From NCBI GenBank assembly GCA_001487125.1, contig LN913013.1, positions 1,116,001-1,180,000 of the forward strand: a stretch of 64,000 bases of DNA, in the 5' to 3' direction. Source of the DNA: Gabonibacter massiliensis (GTDB lineage: Bacteria; Bacteroidota; Bacteroidia; Bacteroidales; Marinifilaceae). The notes under the pieces are model-generated. The model had not been told where the DNA came from, made no database searches, and saw only the letters and a program-made list of their open reading frames with translations. The number at the start of each line of letters is the position of its first letter. Position 1 is the first letter of the stretch. The translations under genes were made by a program, and so were the position numbers. This document shows positions 9,114-18,547 of the stretch, piece after piece.

Positions 9114-9764
9114 ATGAGTAACACATGCAGAATCGGTGTCGGTGGTCCCGTAGGATCTGGGAAAACGGCACTTATAGAGGCACTAACCCCCCATTTATTA
9201 AAATTAGGCTTACAAGTTTTAATCATTACCAACGACATCGTTACAACAGAAGATGCTAAACATGTCCGCAAAATGCTTAAAGGATATTTAGCGGAAGACC
9301 GTATAATCGGCGTTGAGACAGGAGCTTGCCCTCATACCGCCGTACGCGAGGACCCCTCCATGAATATTGCAGCCGTGGAGGAGATGGAAGCGAAATTTCC
9401 GGATAGCGATATCGTTTTGATCGAATCGGGAGGCGACAACCTGACTTTAACCTTTAGTCCGGCATTGGTAGACTTTTTCATTTACGTCATCGATGTGGCT
9501 GCCGGAGATAAAATTCCGCGAAAAGACGGGCCGGGAATAACCTATTCCGACATTTTAGTCATCAACAAAACCGATCTCGCCCCTTATGTCCACGCCGACT
9601 TGGAAGTAATGAGACAGGACTCCGAAATCATGCGCCCCGGAAAACCATTTGTTTTTACCAATTGCATGACGGGAGAAGGAATCAAAGAGTTAATCGGATT
9701 AATACGGAATATGGCTCTGTTCGACCGCGTTTCACAAAAAGAGGTGGAGGATATGAAAATATGA
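9114..9764 (+). CDS. ureG: Urease accessory GTPase UreG
   Basis: UreG is the SIMIBI-class GTPase that carries nickel into apo-urease in the UreDFG complex. The 216 residues show the P-loop GPVGSGKT at 11-18, the nickel-binding motif ETGACPHTA (Cys-Pro-His), [12 protein letters not shown] and the guanine-specificity motif NKTD. Length is normal. Its stop codon overlaps the ureD start by 4 nt (ATGA), indicating translational coupling. Confidence 0.98.
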   Translation: MSNTCRIGVGGPVGSGKTALIEALTPHLLKLGLQVLIITNDIVTTEDAKHVRKMLKGYLAEDRIIGVETGACPHTAVREDPSMNIAAVEEMEAKFPDSDIVLIESGGDNLTLTFSPALVDFFIYVIDVAAGDKIPRKDGPGITYSDILVINKTDLAPYVHADLEVMRQDSEIMRPGKPFVFTNCMTGEGIKELIGLIRNMALFDRVSQKEVEDMKI

Positions 9765-10678
9765 AAGAGTTTTCACAAAACCGGGAGCTACGCCCTTATC
9801 TGGCAGAACCCCGGGCAATGCATGTCGGAGCTCCGGGAAAATGCGGGCTTTTGGATCTCGTTTTTGAGCTGGACAAAAACGGAAAATCCATCATGCGTCA
9901 TTGGGACAGACGCGCTCCTCTGATCGTACAGCAAGAACTCTATTTCGACGAAGGAATGCCGGAAATGCCTTGTGTATACATTCTTTCTTCAGGCGGCCCT
10001 AATATCGACGGAGACCGCTATGTAAACAAATTCAAGGTATGTAAAAACGCATACGCCCACCTATCTACCGGAGCGGCAACAAAAATTGCCGAAATGGTTT
10101 ATAACTTTTCCGGTTTAAAACAATCTTTTGTGCTGGAAGAAAACGCATACCTGGAATACATCCCGGAACCGACTATTCCATGCAGAAATAGCCGCTACAT
10201 TACAGATACGGATATTGTAATTGATGCTACCGCCACTCTATTTTATTCGGAGATATACACGGGCGGACGCAAGTATTACGGTGAGGGCGAATCATTTGAA
10301 TACGATCTATTATCCGTCTGTACCCGGGCTCATCGACCGGACGGCACTCCTCTTTTTCGAGAAAAATTAGTTGCGACCCCGAAAGAAAACCCCCTTTGTC
10401 GTATCGGCATAATGCACGACTACGACGTATTTGCCAACGTTCTGGTATTAACTCCGGAAAAAGATGCCGAACAAATCTATAAAAACACCGGGGCTTTTTT
10501 GGATAAACATCGAAAACTTGCTGCAGGTATAACTCATTTGCCGGAGAAGTGCGGATTAATTTTAAAAGTATTAGGTAAAGAAACACAACCCGTAAAACGT
10601 TTCATCCGGGAATTTTGTTCCGTCGTCCGTATGCAGATAAAGAATAAACCCGTACCGGTCGAATTTGTATGGAGATAA
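9761..10678 (+). CDS. ureD: Urease accessory protein UreD
   Basis: UreD (UreH) is the scaffold that binds apo-urease and recruits UreF and UreG. The start is taken as the ATG at 9761, which overlaps the ureG stop and has GGAGG about 10 nt upstream. An upstream in-frame extension exists but lies entirely inside ureG. The 305-residue product has the family features [16 protein letters not shown], an [13 protein letters not shown] block, [11 protein letters not shown] and the [17 protein letters not shown] region. Placing ureD after ureG is common in Bacteroidetes. Confidence 0.95.
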   Translation: MKEFSQNRELRPYLAEPRAMHVGAPGKCGLLDLVFELDKNGKSIMRHWDRRAPLIVQQELYFDEGMPEMPCVYILSSGGPNIDGDRYVNKFKVCKNAYAHLSTGAATKIAEMVYNFSGLKQSFVLEENAYLEYIPEPTIPCRNSRYITDTDIVIDATATLFYSEIYTGGRKYYGEGESFEYDLLSVCTRAHRPDGTPLFREKLVATPKENPLCRIGIMHDYDVFANVLVLTPEKDAEQIYKNTGAFLDKHRKLAAGITHLPEKCGLILKVLGKETQPVKRFIREFCSVVRMQIKNKPVPVEFVWR

Positions 10679-10696
10679 CTAAACTTCGAATATATT

Positions 10697-11668
10697 ATGG
10701 AAACAGAAATTACTATGCCAAGAATTTTTTCTTTTGGTTTCATTAAAGTGGTACTAAAAGGAGCCGGACAAGTCATGTTCCAAGGCAACGCCTGGACGGG
10801 GCTGTTTTTTCTGGCCGGAATATTTTACGGATCTTATGCAACAGGGAATCCGGCCGTAGCCTGGGGGGCTATTGTAGGGACCGTCGTATCCACCCTCACC
10901 GGATATCTGTTGAAGTATCCCGCTGAAAAAGGATCGATCGGCTTGTGGGGATTTAACGGAATACTGGTAGGATGTGCTCTGCCTACATTTCTGGGAAACG
11001 TTCCTTTGATGTGGTTAGCCTTAATCATCTTTTCGTCCATGACCACCTGGGTCATGGTAGGCCTGAACCATCTATTGGTCCCATACAAGGTCAGTTCTTT
11101 CACGTTTCCCTTCGTCTTGATTACCTGGTTCGTTTTATTAGCGGCCCGAATCATGCACGGCTTACCGGATTCTGGTTTAAGTTCACCCGAATTACCGGGT
11201 AATTTCTCTTCGACATTCGACACCGGCTTTTCCCATCTCGTAATTTATTGGTTGACAGGGATCAGTCAGGTATTTTTGATCAATTCATGGGTAACTGGTA
11301 TACTCTTCTTAATCGGATTGGCGATCAGTAACAAATGGGCGGCTATCTGGGCGGCCATCGCCTCGGCTCTATCATTAGCGACAGCCATCCTATATCAATG
11401 CAACGGCGCCGATATCGCAAACGGATTATTCGGTTTCAGCCCCGTATTGACAGGTATCGCCTTAGGCATCACGTTTTATCAGGTCAATTGGCGAACTGTC
11501 ATATGGAGTCTCGTCGGCATTTTCGCCACCGTGTTTATTCAAGCCGGTATGGATACCCTATTTACCCCTTTCGGATTACCCACGCTTACAGGCCCGTTCT
11601 GCGTGGCCACCTGGTTATTCCTCTGGCCTCATCTCAACCTGGATAAGAAAATACTACAAGCAGGATAA
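10697..11668 (+). CDS. Urea transporter (UT family channel)
   Basis: This is an inner-membrane urea channel of the UT/SLC14 family, 323 residues. Two homologous halves are visible: GLWGFNGILVGCALPTFLG near 82 and the second-half GLFGFSPVLTGIALG near 242. These are the characteristic duplicated UT signatures. About ten hydrophobic segments are spread through the protein. It starts 18 bp after ureD, so it is almost certainly co-transcribed with the urease genes. It would supply cytoplasmic urease with urea and so link urea nitrogen to ammonium assimilation. Confidence 0.92.
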   Translation: METEITMPRIFSFGFIKVVLKGAGQVMFQGNAWTGLFFLAGIFYGSYATGNPAVAWGAIVGTVVSTLTGYLLKYPAEKGSIGLWGFNGILVGCALPTFLGNVPLMWLALIIFSSMTTWVMVGLNHLLVPYKVSSFTFPFVLITWFVLLAARIMHGLPDSGLSSPELPGNFSSTFDTGFSHLVIYWLTGISQVFLINSWVTGILFLIGLAISNKWAAIWAAIASALSLATAILYQCNGADIANGLFGFSPVLTGIALGITFYQVNWRTVIWSLVGIFATVFIQAGMDTLFTPFGLPTLTGPFCVATWLFLWPHLNLDKKILQAG

Positions 11669-11690
11669 CCTATTACACAATTTTCATACA

Positions 11691-11728
11691 CTCTCTGTTG
11701 TCACGATTGTTTCGGGGACGACAGAGAG
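11691..11728 (+). terminator. Hairpin after the urea transporter gene
   Basis: CTCTCTGTTGTC at 11691-11702 pairs with GACGACAGAGAG at 11717-11728, 12 positions with one G:U-type pair. No T-tract follows (GATGTTAACC). It could be a read-through hairpin or mRNA end rather than a full intrinsic terminator between the urease cluster and the MFS gene. Confidence 0.45.
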
Positions 11729-11751
11729 GATGTTAACCCGATTGAAACTTA

Positions 11752-13143
11752 ATGATAAACGATATGACAGGAAACAGGACACCAGATAAAATGGTAAATA
11801 TGGATACGATGCCCCTGCGATGGGGACATATTCGTATACTTGTAATAGCATCGGCCGGACAATTTTTCGGAGGAGTATTAGCCGTTCTCATCGGAGTAAT
11901 CGCTCCGCTCATAGCAATTACCCATCATCCGGAACTCTCCTCTTGGCTACAAGGTCTTGTTTTCTCATCAGGCTTAACAGGTATCACCGTAGGATCTCTA
12001 TTTTTCGGTCATTTCAGCGACCGGTACGGCTACCTCTTTTTTTTCCGACTATGCCCGTTACTCATTTTATTTGCCTCTTTATGGATTTTTTTCTCTCAAT
12101 CCATACTTGTCCTGACGATATGTTTACTGATCATCGGATTCGGAATCGGAGGAGGTTACGCTCTCGATCCTTCTTATGTATCGGAAACAATGCCCAAGAA
12201 ATGGAAAAGACAAATGTTAGGAATATCCAAGGCTACCTCGGCTCTCGGTAACATAATAATGATTATCGTCGCTTACTTCGTACTGAAAAACACCGCCAAT
12301 CCCGAAATTTGGAACAAACTTTTTCTATTCATCTCTATTTTTGCAGCAGTTACTTTTCTTTCCCGCATTCATTTTGCCGAAAGCCCCGAATGGTTAGCTA
12401 TTCACGGTAAAATTCAGGAAGCAGAAAAAAGTGTCCGTTTCTTTTTGGGGAACGATGTCTACATCGGAGAATTAGCGAACAAATCTAAAATAAGGCATCA
12501 GCCTCAAAGCTCATGGAAGGAACTTTTCGTACGGGGAAATATCAAAAAAATTATTTTAAGCGGAATTCCCTGGGGATGCGAGGGAATGGGCGTATACGGA
12601 ATCGGAATATTCACTCCGATCCTCTTGCTTTCTCTGGGATTCATTCCCCCGGAAACACTTCCCTTCGACCAGGTAACAGATGCACTGAAAATCACGCTAT
12701 ATATTAACTTTGCCGTTATTTCCGGCTTTATACTGGGTATCAGCTTTATCAACAAGATTAACCCGATCAGAGACCAGTCCTTAGGATTTTTTGTAAGTGC
12801 CATCGGATTATTCATTGTTCTCTTAGGCTATATATACCATTCATCCGCCTGGGTTATCCTTGTCGGGTTTATGCTTTTCGAAATAGCCTTAAATGCCGGG
12901 CCACACATGATGACCTTCATACTACCCAGCCGAATTTACGATCTTCAGACGAGAGCCAGCGGCGAAGGGGTAGCCTCTGCCCTGGGCAAACTCGGAGCCA
13001 TCATTGCCACCTTTATTATACCCCTTCTCCTGAACTTAGGAGGAGGAAAATTAGTGTTGATGGTTGCCATCGGAACCCTGATATTGGGAGGAATAATTAC
13101 CGCAATTGTCGGTCCGATGGTATTCAAACAACTTCCGAAATAA
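11752..13143 (+). CDS. MFS transporter (sugar/metabolite:H+ symporter type)
   Basis: This is a twelve-helix major facilitator permease, 463 residues. The loop 2-3 motif appears as GHFSDRYGY, and the family feature PESPEWL-like AESPEWLAIHGK follows helix 6. It also has RASGEGVASALGKLGAI before helix 11, typical of the sugar/aromatic-acid/metabolite branch. The substrate is not recognisable. It lies 83 bp downstream of the urea channel on the same strand, so it may be read through from the urease operon and move a related compound. It might equally be an unrelated neighbour. The first ATG is used; a second at codon 5 is possible. Confidence 0.85.
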   Translation: MINDMTGNRTPDKMVNMDTMPLRWGHIRILVIASAGQFFGGVLAVLIGVIAPLIAITHHPELSSWLQGLVFSSGLTGITVGSLFFGHFSDRYGYLFFFRLCPLLILFASLWIFFSQSILVLTICLLIIGFGIGGGYALDPSYVSETMPKKWKRQMLGISKATSALGNIIMIIVAYFVLKNTANPEIWNKLFLFISIFAAVTFLSRIHFAESPEWLAIHGKIQEAEKSVRFFLGNDVYIGELANKSKIRHQPQSSWKELFVRGNIKKIILSGIPWGCEGMGVYGIGIFTPILLLSLGFIPPETLPFDQVTDALKITLYINFAVISGFILGISFINKINPIRDQSLGFFVSAIGLFIVLLGYIYHSSAWVILVGFMLFEIALNAGPHMMTFILPSRIYDLQTRASGEGVASALGKLGAIIATFIIPLLLNLGGGKLVLMVAIGTLILGGIITAIVGPMVFKQLPK

Positions 13144-13181
13144 GTATGGAAATATGTCTAACAATTAAAATTAGGAAAACT

Positions 13182-13559
13182 ATGTTCAAAGCGATGATTA
13201 TTGCAGGAATAGGAGGCTTTATCGGTACCTGCCTGCGTTTCTTAGTAGGGAAATTATGTCATTTTGTTACAACTTCACCTTTTCCGTGGGGTACGTTTGC
13301 AGTAAACATTATCGGCAGTTTTGTAATCGGTATTTTCTTCGGGTTGGCAGAAAAAACCCACCTGATTTCATCCAACATGAATGTCTTCTTAATCACAGGT
13401 TTCTGTGGGGGATTTACCACGTTCTCCTCCTTTGCCGACGATATGTTTTTACTGATCCAGAATAGACATTGGCTCTATTTCTCCCTTTATCTCGGCTTAA
13501 GTATTATTTTAGGTATTATTCTGGTTTGGCTGGGACGCAGTCTTATCAAGGCAGCATAA
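13182..13559 (+). CDS. crcB: Fluoride channel Fluc/CrcB
   Basis: CrcB is a small dual-topology fluoride efflux channel of the inner membrane. The start chosen is the ATG at 13182, which has AGGA about 8 nt upstream and gives the usual 125 residues. An upstream in-frame ATG at 13146 would add a polar 12-residue leader. Diagnostic features are GGFIGTCLRF at the start, the Asn-containing WGTFAVNIIGSFVIG and the TGFCGGFTTFSSF phenylalanine-box region. It lies 38 bp after the MFS gene. No fluoride riboswitch was recognised upstream. Confidence 0.93.
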   Translation: MFKAMIIAGIGGFIGTCLRFLVGKLCHFVTTSPFPWGTFAVNIIGSFVIGIFFGLAEKTHLISSNMNVFLITGFCGGFTTFSSFADDMFLLIQNRHWLYFSLYLGLSIILGIILVWLGRSLIKAA

Positions 13560-13567
13560 CAAAAAAA

Positions 13568-13598
13568 TTATTCAGAAAGTCGCGTACTTTCTGAATAA
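13568..13598 (-). terminator. Intrinsic terminator for the DUF3467 gene
   Basis: TTATTCAGAAAGT at 13568-13580 and ACTTTCTGAATAA at 13586-13598 form a perfect 13-bp stem with a 5-nt loop. On the minus strand it is followed by a run of seven T (complement of 13561-13567). It therefore stops minus-strand transcription arriving from the DUF3467 gene, and it may also serve crcB from the other side. Confidence 0.8.
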
Positions 13599-13759
13599 CC
13601 CGTTGCACCCGTCCCCGGATGTTATTTACAATCTTCCGGCCACCAAAACCGTTTAATTGTAAATTGGATCAGATTCAATTCCGATCTTGTCATCTCAAAA
13701 TCGTCAATCAAAAATCCGAAATCCCCAATCACAGAATCACAAAATCCTTTAATCAATAA
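13599..13759. other. Intergenic region with inverted repeat and AAATC-rich repeats
   Basis: There is no coding potential. ATTTACAAT at 13624-13632 and ATTGTAAAT at 13656-13664 form a 9-bp inverted repeat with a 23-nt loop. The segment 13690-13745 contains repeated AATC-type words (CAATCAAAAATCCGAAATCC). These resemble text in the rpoB-rpoC gap at 18480-18547, including TGCA(A)CCCGTCCC in both places. Confidence 0.4.
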
Positions 13760-14074
13760 TTAAGCTTGTCCTTTCGGTTCCACATCCATGGGAAACATCG
13801 GCCCCATGGGCTCTCCTTCCGGAATATTTATACGGCCATACCCCTGCTCGAATTTCCGGATATTATCCTGAAGCGCCAACATCAAGCGTTTCGCGTGTTC
13901 AGGAGTAAGAATAATCCTACTTTTCACATCCGCTTTCGGCACTCCCGGCATAATCCGGATAAAATCCACGATAAACTCCGAACTCGAATGGGAAATAATC
14001 GCCAAATTAGCATAAGTTCCCTGAGCCACTTCATGACTTAATTCTATATCCAACTGATTTTTTTTCTCTTCCAT
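13760..14074 (-). CDS. DUF3467 domain protein
   Basis: This is a small 104-residue protein of the DUF3467 family. The pattern is LDIELSHEVAQGTYANLAIISHSSSEFIVDFIRIMPG, then VKSRIILTPEHAKRLMLALQDNI and a Pro/Met-rich tail. The function of the family is not known to me. In Bacteroidetes it commonly follows rpoC, as it does here. A separate promoter (14104-14131) and the rpoC terminator between them suggest independent transcription. No signal peptide or membrane segment is visible, so it is probably cytoplasmic. Confidence 0.85.
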   Translation of the reverse strand: MEEKKNQLDIELSHEVAQGTYANLAIISHSSSEFIVDFIRIMPGVPKADVKSRIILTPEHAKRLMLALQDNIRKFEQGYGRINIPEGEPMGPMFPMDVEPKGQA

Positions 14075-14103
14075 AACTTTTCGTTTGCGTTTAAGTTCGA
14101 AAG

Positions 14104-14131
14104 CAAAGATAATGATTAACAGAAATTACAA
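14104..14131 (-). promoter_or_regulatory. Bacteroidetes-type promoter for the DUF3467 gene
   Basis: On the minus strand TATCTTTG (14104-14111) matches the TAnnTTTG -7 element exactly. A TTG lies 17 nt upstream (14129-14131), a slightly short spacer. The predicted start is some 25 nt before the DUF3467 ATG. Confidence 0.55.
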
Positions 14132-14189
14132 TCTCAGAACTACTAAAAACTTATCGCAATCATCGCCTTGCCGAATCGAACAAAAAAAA

Positions 14190-14211
14190 GACCACCGGAA
14201 AACCGATGGTC
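14190..14211 (-). terminator. Intrinsic terminator of the rpoBC operon
   Basis: GACCACCGG (14190-14198), loop AAAA, and CCGATGGTC (14203-14211) form a 9-bp stem with one wobble-type mismatch. On the minus strand it is followed by eight T (complement of 14182-14189). It lies only 10 bp beyond the rpoC stop codon. The other side is also T-rich, so it may work in both directions. Confidence 0.85.
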
Positions 14212-14220
14212 CTTTTTCTT

Positions 14221-17200
14221 TTATTTATTCTCTATTTTTTCGAAGTCCGCTTTCGAACCGACGATCAAACTTCTGAACTCCTTCATTCCGGTTCCTACCG
14301 GTATCAAGTGACCGCAAATCACGTTCTCTTTCAATCCCTCCAAAGGATCTACTTTTCCGTGAATAGCCGCCTCGTTCAATACCTTGGTCGTCTCCTGGAA
14401 AGAAGCAGCCGAAATGAAGCTGGCAGTCTGTAGAGCAGCTCTCGTGATTCCTTGAAGCACCTGTGCAGAGGTTGCAGGTACGGCATCACGGGCCTCCACG
14501 ACTTTCATATCACGACGTTTCAATTGGGAATTAATATCCCGAAGCATACGCACGGTAATAATCTGTCCCGCTTTCACCCGGTCAGAATCACCCGGATCCA
14601 GAACGACTTTCTTACCGTACATGGCGTCGTTCTCTTCCATAAATTCGGATTTATCCACGATTTGGCTCTCCAAGAATTTGGTATCACCGGCATCCTGAAT
14701 CAATACCTTACGCATCATCTGATGAACAATGATCTCAAAATGCTTATCATTGATCTTCACTCCCTGCATCCGGTATACATCCTGCACCTCATTTACGATA
14801 TATTCCTGTACCTTTATCGGTCCCTCGATATTCAATATATCGGTCGGAGTAATCGCTCCGTCGGATAACGGGGTTCCCGCACGCACATAATCGTTTTCCT
14901 GAACCAATATCTGCTTAGACAAAGAAACCAAATATTTCTTCACCTCTCCGGCCTTAGAAGTAACGATGATCTCTCGATTACCGCGTTTGATCTTGCCATA
15001 GGTCACCTCTCCGTCAATTTCCGACACAACCGCAGGATTCGACGGATTACGGGCTTCGAATAGCTCGGTAACACGCGGAAGACCTCCCGTGATATCACCG
15101 GCCTTACCGACAGCTCTCGGAATTTTGGCAATCGTGCTACCGGCAGTTACCTGTGCCCCCTCTTTCACCACGATGTGAGCACCTACCGGTAAGTTATAAC
15201 TCTTCACGACATTATCTCCCGCATCTTTAATACATAAAGCAGGAGCTTTAGTTTTATCCCGGAATTCAATGATGATCATCTCCCGGAATCCGGTAGTCTC
15301 ATCCGACTCCTCCTTATAAGTCTCTCCTTCGATCAGATTTTCCAATCCTATCGTTCCGGAATATTCGGTGATAATCAATGCATTGAACGGGTCCCACTCA
15401 CAAAGTAAATCACCCTTGTTCACTTCCTGACCATCCTTTACGAACAGCTTCGCTCCGTAAGGAATTGCATGAGAAACCAATATAATATTGGTATTCTTAT
15501 CGACAATGCGTAATTCTGTCAAACGTCCTACCACAACATCGCACACGGTTCCGTTGTCCAAAGCATGTTCCACGGAACGTAACTCTTCAAACTCCACATA
15601 ACCTTCGTATTTTGCCTTCAGAGAGTTCTCGCTGGAAATATTTCCGGCAGTACCTCCCACGTGGAACGTTCTCAAGGTCAACTGCGTACCGGGCTCTCCA
15701 ATGGATTGTGCCGCAATAACTCCGACAGCTTCACCTTTCTCCACCATCCGGCTCGTGGCCAAATTACGTCCGTAACATTTGGCACAAACTCCTTTTTTCG
15801 CCTCACAAGTCAATACGGAACGAACCTCTACGCGTTCGATCGGTGATTTTTCGATAATATCGGCAATGACTTCCGTAATTTCCTCCCCGGAAGCAACGAT
15901 CAACTCACCCGTATTCGGATGATAAATATCATGTACGGAAACACGTCCAAGGATTCGCTCGGACAAAGAAGCAACCACCTCTTCGTTATTCTTAATCGCC
16001 GAAATGGTAATACCGCGCAACGTACCGCAATCCTCTTCCGTAATCGTAATATCATTGGCCACATCGACCAAACGACGAGTCAAGTAACCGGCATCTGCCG
16101 TTTTCAACGCCGTATCGGCCAAACCTTTACGAGCACCGTGAGTTGAAATGAAGTACTCCAACACGGACAATCCCTCTTTAAAGTTAGCTAAAATCGGGTT
16201 TTCAATAATCTGTCCGCCGGTTGCGCCTGATTTCTGGGGTTTAGCCATCAATCCACGCATACCTCCCAACTGACGGATCTGTTCGCGAGAACCGCGGGCT
16301 CCCGAATCCAACATCATATAGATGGAATTGAATCCCTGATCATCGGAAGCCAACTGCTTCATCAAAGTAGCCGTCAAATTAGCATTCACGTGCGTCCAAA
16401 TATCGATAATCTGATTGTAACGTTCGTTATTGGTAATGAATCCCATGTTATAGTTCGACATTACCTCGTCTACCTGATTGTAACCTTCTTCCAACAGAGA
16501 TTGTTTCTCTTCCGGAATGATGACGTCTCCCAAATTAAAGGACAAACCACCCTCAAACGCTTTCCGATATCCCAAATCCTTAATATCGTCCAAGAACTTG
16601 GCCGTTACATCCACGCCGCAACGCTTGAACACGTCCCCGATGATGTCACGTAAAGCTTTTTTCGTAATCAACGTATTGATATACGGGTAGTTCTTCGGAG
16701 TATATTGATTCAATAATACCCGACCGACAGTCGTATCTATCGTGTGACGGATAGGGTTCCCTTCTTGATCCACGTCGTCGATCTTCACTTTGATCTCTGC
16801 GTGTAAATCAACCGCCCTTTCGTTAAAGGCAATAATAACCTCCTCCGGAGAATAAAATTTCAATCCTTCTCCCCGGGCGCCTTTTCTGGGTTTAGTGATA
16901 TAATACAACCCCAATACCATATCCTGAGAAGGAACCGTAATAGGGGCTCCGTTAGCAGGATTCAATATATTGTGGGAACACAACATCAGAATCTGAGCTT
17001 CCAAAATAGCTTCATTACCCAAAGGCAAATGAACTGCCATCTGGTCGCCGTCGAAGTCGGCATTAAATCCGGTACAAGCCAAGGGATGCAAACGGATAGC
17101 TTTTCCTTCGATCAATTTCGGCTGGAATGCCTGAATACCTAAACGGTGCAGGGTCGGAGCACGGTTTAACAAAACCGGATGACCTTTCAACACGTTTTCC

Positions 17201-18471
17201 AGGATATCCCACACGATCGGATCACGGCGATCCACGATCTTTTTGGCACTCTTCACCGTCTTCACGATACCCCGTTCAATCAATTTCCGGATGATAAACG
17301 GCATATAAAGTTCTGCCGCCATATCCTTGGGAAGACCGCATTCGTGCATCTTCAAATCGGGTCCCACGACAATAACCGAACGAGCCGAATAATCGACACG
17401 CTTTCCTAACAAATTCTGACGGAAACGTCCTTGCTTACCCTTCAAACTGTCGGAAAGAGACTTCAACGGCCGGTTGTTTTCGATTTTCACCGCATTGGAT
17501 TTACGGGAATTGTCGAACAACGAGTCAACAGCTTCCTGCAACATACGTTTTTCATTCCGCAAAATCACATCCGGAGCCTTAATCTCAATCAAACGTTTCA
17601 AACGATTGTTACGGATAATTACCCTCCGGTAAAGATCGTTCAAATCGGACGTGGCAAAACGACCACCATCCAACGGAACCAAAGGACGCAATTCGGGAGG
17701 GATCACGGAAACCACCTTCACGATCATCCATTCCGGTTTATTGATATCTTTACTTTCCCGGAAAGCCTCAACCACCTGAAGACGTTTTAAAGCTTCATTT
17801 TTCCGCTGTTGAGACGTCTCGGTATTGGCTTTATTTCTCAATTCGTAAGACAAATCATCCAAATCCAAACGTTCCAACAACATGGAGATAGCTTCTGCAC
17901 CCATCTTGGCGATGAACTTATTGGGATCATCGTCATCCAAATACTGATTCTCGTTCGGAAGCTTATCTAAAATATCAAGGTACTCCTCCTCCGTAAGGAA
18001 ATCCAGTGTTTTAATTCCGGACTCGGCCATAACTCCCGGGTTTACCACGACATATCTCTCGTAATAAATGACCGCATCCAATTTTTTGGAAGGCAATCCC
18101 AACAAATAACCGATTTTATTCGGTAGGGATTTGAAATACCAAATGTGTGCCACGGGAACAACCAATTGAATATGTCCCATCCGCTCACGACGAACCTTTT
18201 TCTCCGTCACCTCAACACCGCATCGGTCACACACAATCCCTTTATAGCGAATACGTTTGTATTTACCGCAATGACATTCGTAATCTTTCACCGGCCCGAA
18301 GATTCGTTCACAGAACAAACCATCCCGTTCAGGTTTATAGGTACGATAGTTTATGGTCTCCGGTTTTAACACCACACCACTGGAACGCTCCAGAATCTCT
18401 TCCGGAGAAGCCAAACCAATAGCAATCTTTGTAAAACTAGTTTTTGTTTTATTCTCTTTTCTGAATGCCAT
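14221..18471 (-). CDS. rpoC: DNA-directed RNA polymerase subunit beta'
   Basis: RpoC is the beta' subunit of RNA polymerase, 1416 residues. The zinc-binding N-terminal module [13 protein letters not shown]...CDRCG is present. So is the catalytic [12 protein letters not shown], with Asp472, Asp474 and Asp476 coordinating magnesium. The second zinc cluster [13 protein letters not shown] is near the middle. Length and arrangement fit the Bacteroidetes form. It is transcribed after rpoB with a 76-bp gap and ends at a strong terminator. Confidence 0.99.
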   Translation of the reverse strand: MAFRKENKTKTSFTKIAIGLASPEEILERSSGVVLKPETINYRTYKPERDGLFCERIFGPVKDYECHCGKYKRIRYKGIVCDRCGVEVTEKKVRRERMGHIQLVVPVAHIWYFKSLPNKIGYLLGLPSKKLDAVIYYERYVVVNPGVMAESGIKTLDFLTEEEYLDILDKLPNENQYLDDDDPNKFIAKMGAEAISMLLERLDLDDLSYELRNKANTETSQQRKNEALKRLQVVEAFRESKDINKPEWMIVKVVSVIPPELRPLVPLDGGRFATSDLNDLYRRVIIRNNRLKRLIEIKAPDVILRNEKRMLQEAVDSLFDNSRKSNAVKIENNRPLKSLSDSLKGKQGRFRQNLLGKRVDYSARSVIVVGPDLKMHECGLPKDMAAELYMPFIIRKLIERGIVKTVKSAKKIVDRRDPIVWDILENVLKGHPVLLNRAPTLHRLGIQAFQPKLIEGKAIRLHPLACTGFNADFDGDQMAVHLPLGNEAILEAQILMLCSHNILNPANGAPITVPSQDMVLGLYYITKPRKGARGEGLKFYSPEEVIIAFNERAVDLHAEIKVKIDDVDQEGNPIRHTIDTTVGRVLLNQYTPKNYPYINTLITKKALRDIIGDVFKRCGVDVTAKFLDDIKDLGYRKAFEGGLSFNLGDVIIPEEKQSLLEEGYNQVDEVMSNYNMGFITNNERYNQIIDIWTHVNANLTATLMKQLASDDQGFNSIYMMLDSGARGSREQIRQLGGMRGLMAKPQKSGATGGQIIENPILANFKEGLSVLEYFISTHGARKGLADTALKTADAGYLTRRLVDVANDITITEEDCGTLRGITISAIKNNEEVVASLSERILGRVSVHDIYHPNTGELIVASGEEITEVIADIIEKSPIERVEVRSVLTCEAKKGVCAKCYGRNLATSRMVEKGEAVGVIAAQSIGEPGTQLTLRTFHVGGTAGNISSENSLKAKYEGYVEFEELRSVEHALDNGTVCDVVVGRLTELRIVDKNTNIILVSHAIPYGAKLFVKDGQEVNKGDLLCEWDPFNALIITEYSGTIGLENLIEGETYKEESDETTGFREMIIIEFRDKTKAPALCIKDAGDNVVKSYNLPVGAHIVVKEGAQVTAGSTIAKIPRAVGKAGDITGGLPRVTELFEARNPSNPAVVSEIDGEVTYGKIKRGNREIIVTSKAGEVKKYLVSLSKQILVQENDYVRAGTPLSDGAITPTDILNIEGPIKVQEYIVNEVQDVYRMQGVKINDKHFEIIVHQMMRKVLIQDAGDTKFLESQIVDKSEFMEENDAMYGKKVVLDPGDSDRVKAGQIITVRMLRDINSQLKRRDMKVVEARDAVPATSAQVLQGITRAALQTASFISAASFQETTKVLNEAAIHGKVDPLEGLKENVICGHLIPVGTGMKEFRSLIVGSKADFEKIENK

Positions 18472-18547
18472 ATTTATGAATTTTAGATTTCAGATTTTAG
18501 ACCCCGGCAATGCAACCCGTCCCAAATCCGAAATCGTAAATCAAAAA
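18472..18547 (-). other. rpoB-rpoC spacer with AAATC-type inverted text
   Basis: This 76-bp spacer contains TTTTAGATTTCAGATTTTAG on one side and AAATCCGAAATCGTAAATC on the other. They can form an imperfect hairpin. No T-tract or promoter is evident. A processing or stability role is possible but unproven. Confidence 0.3.
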
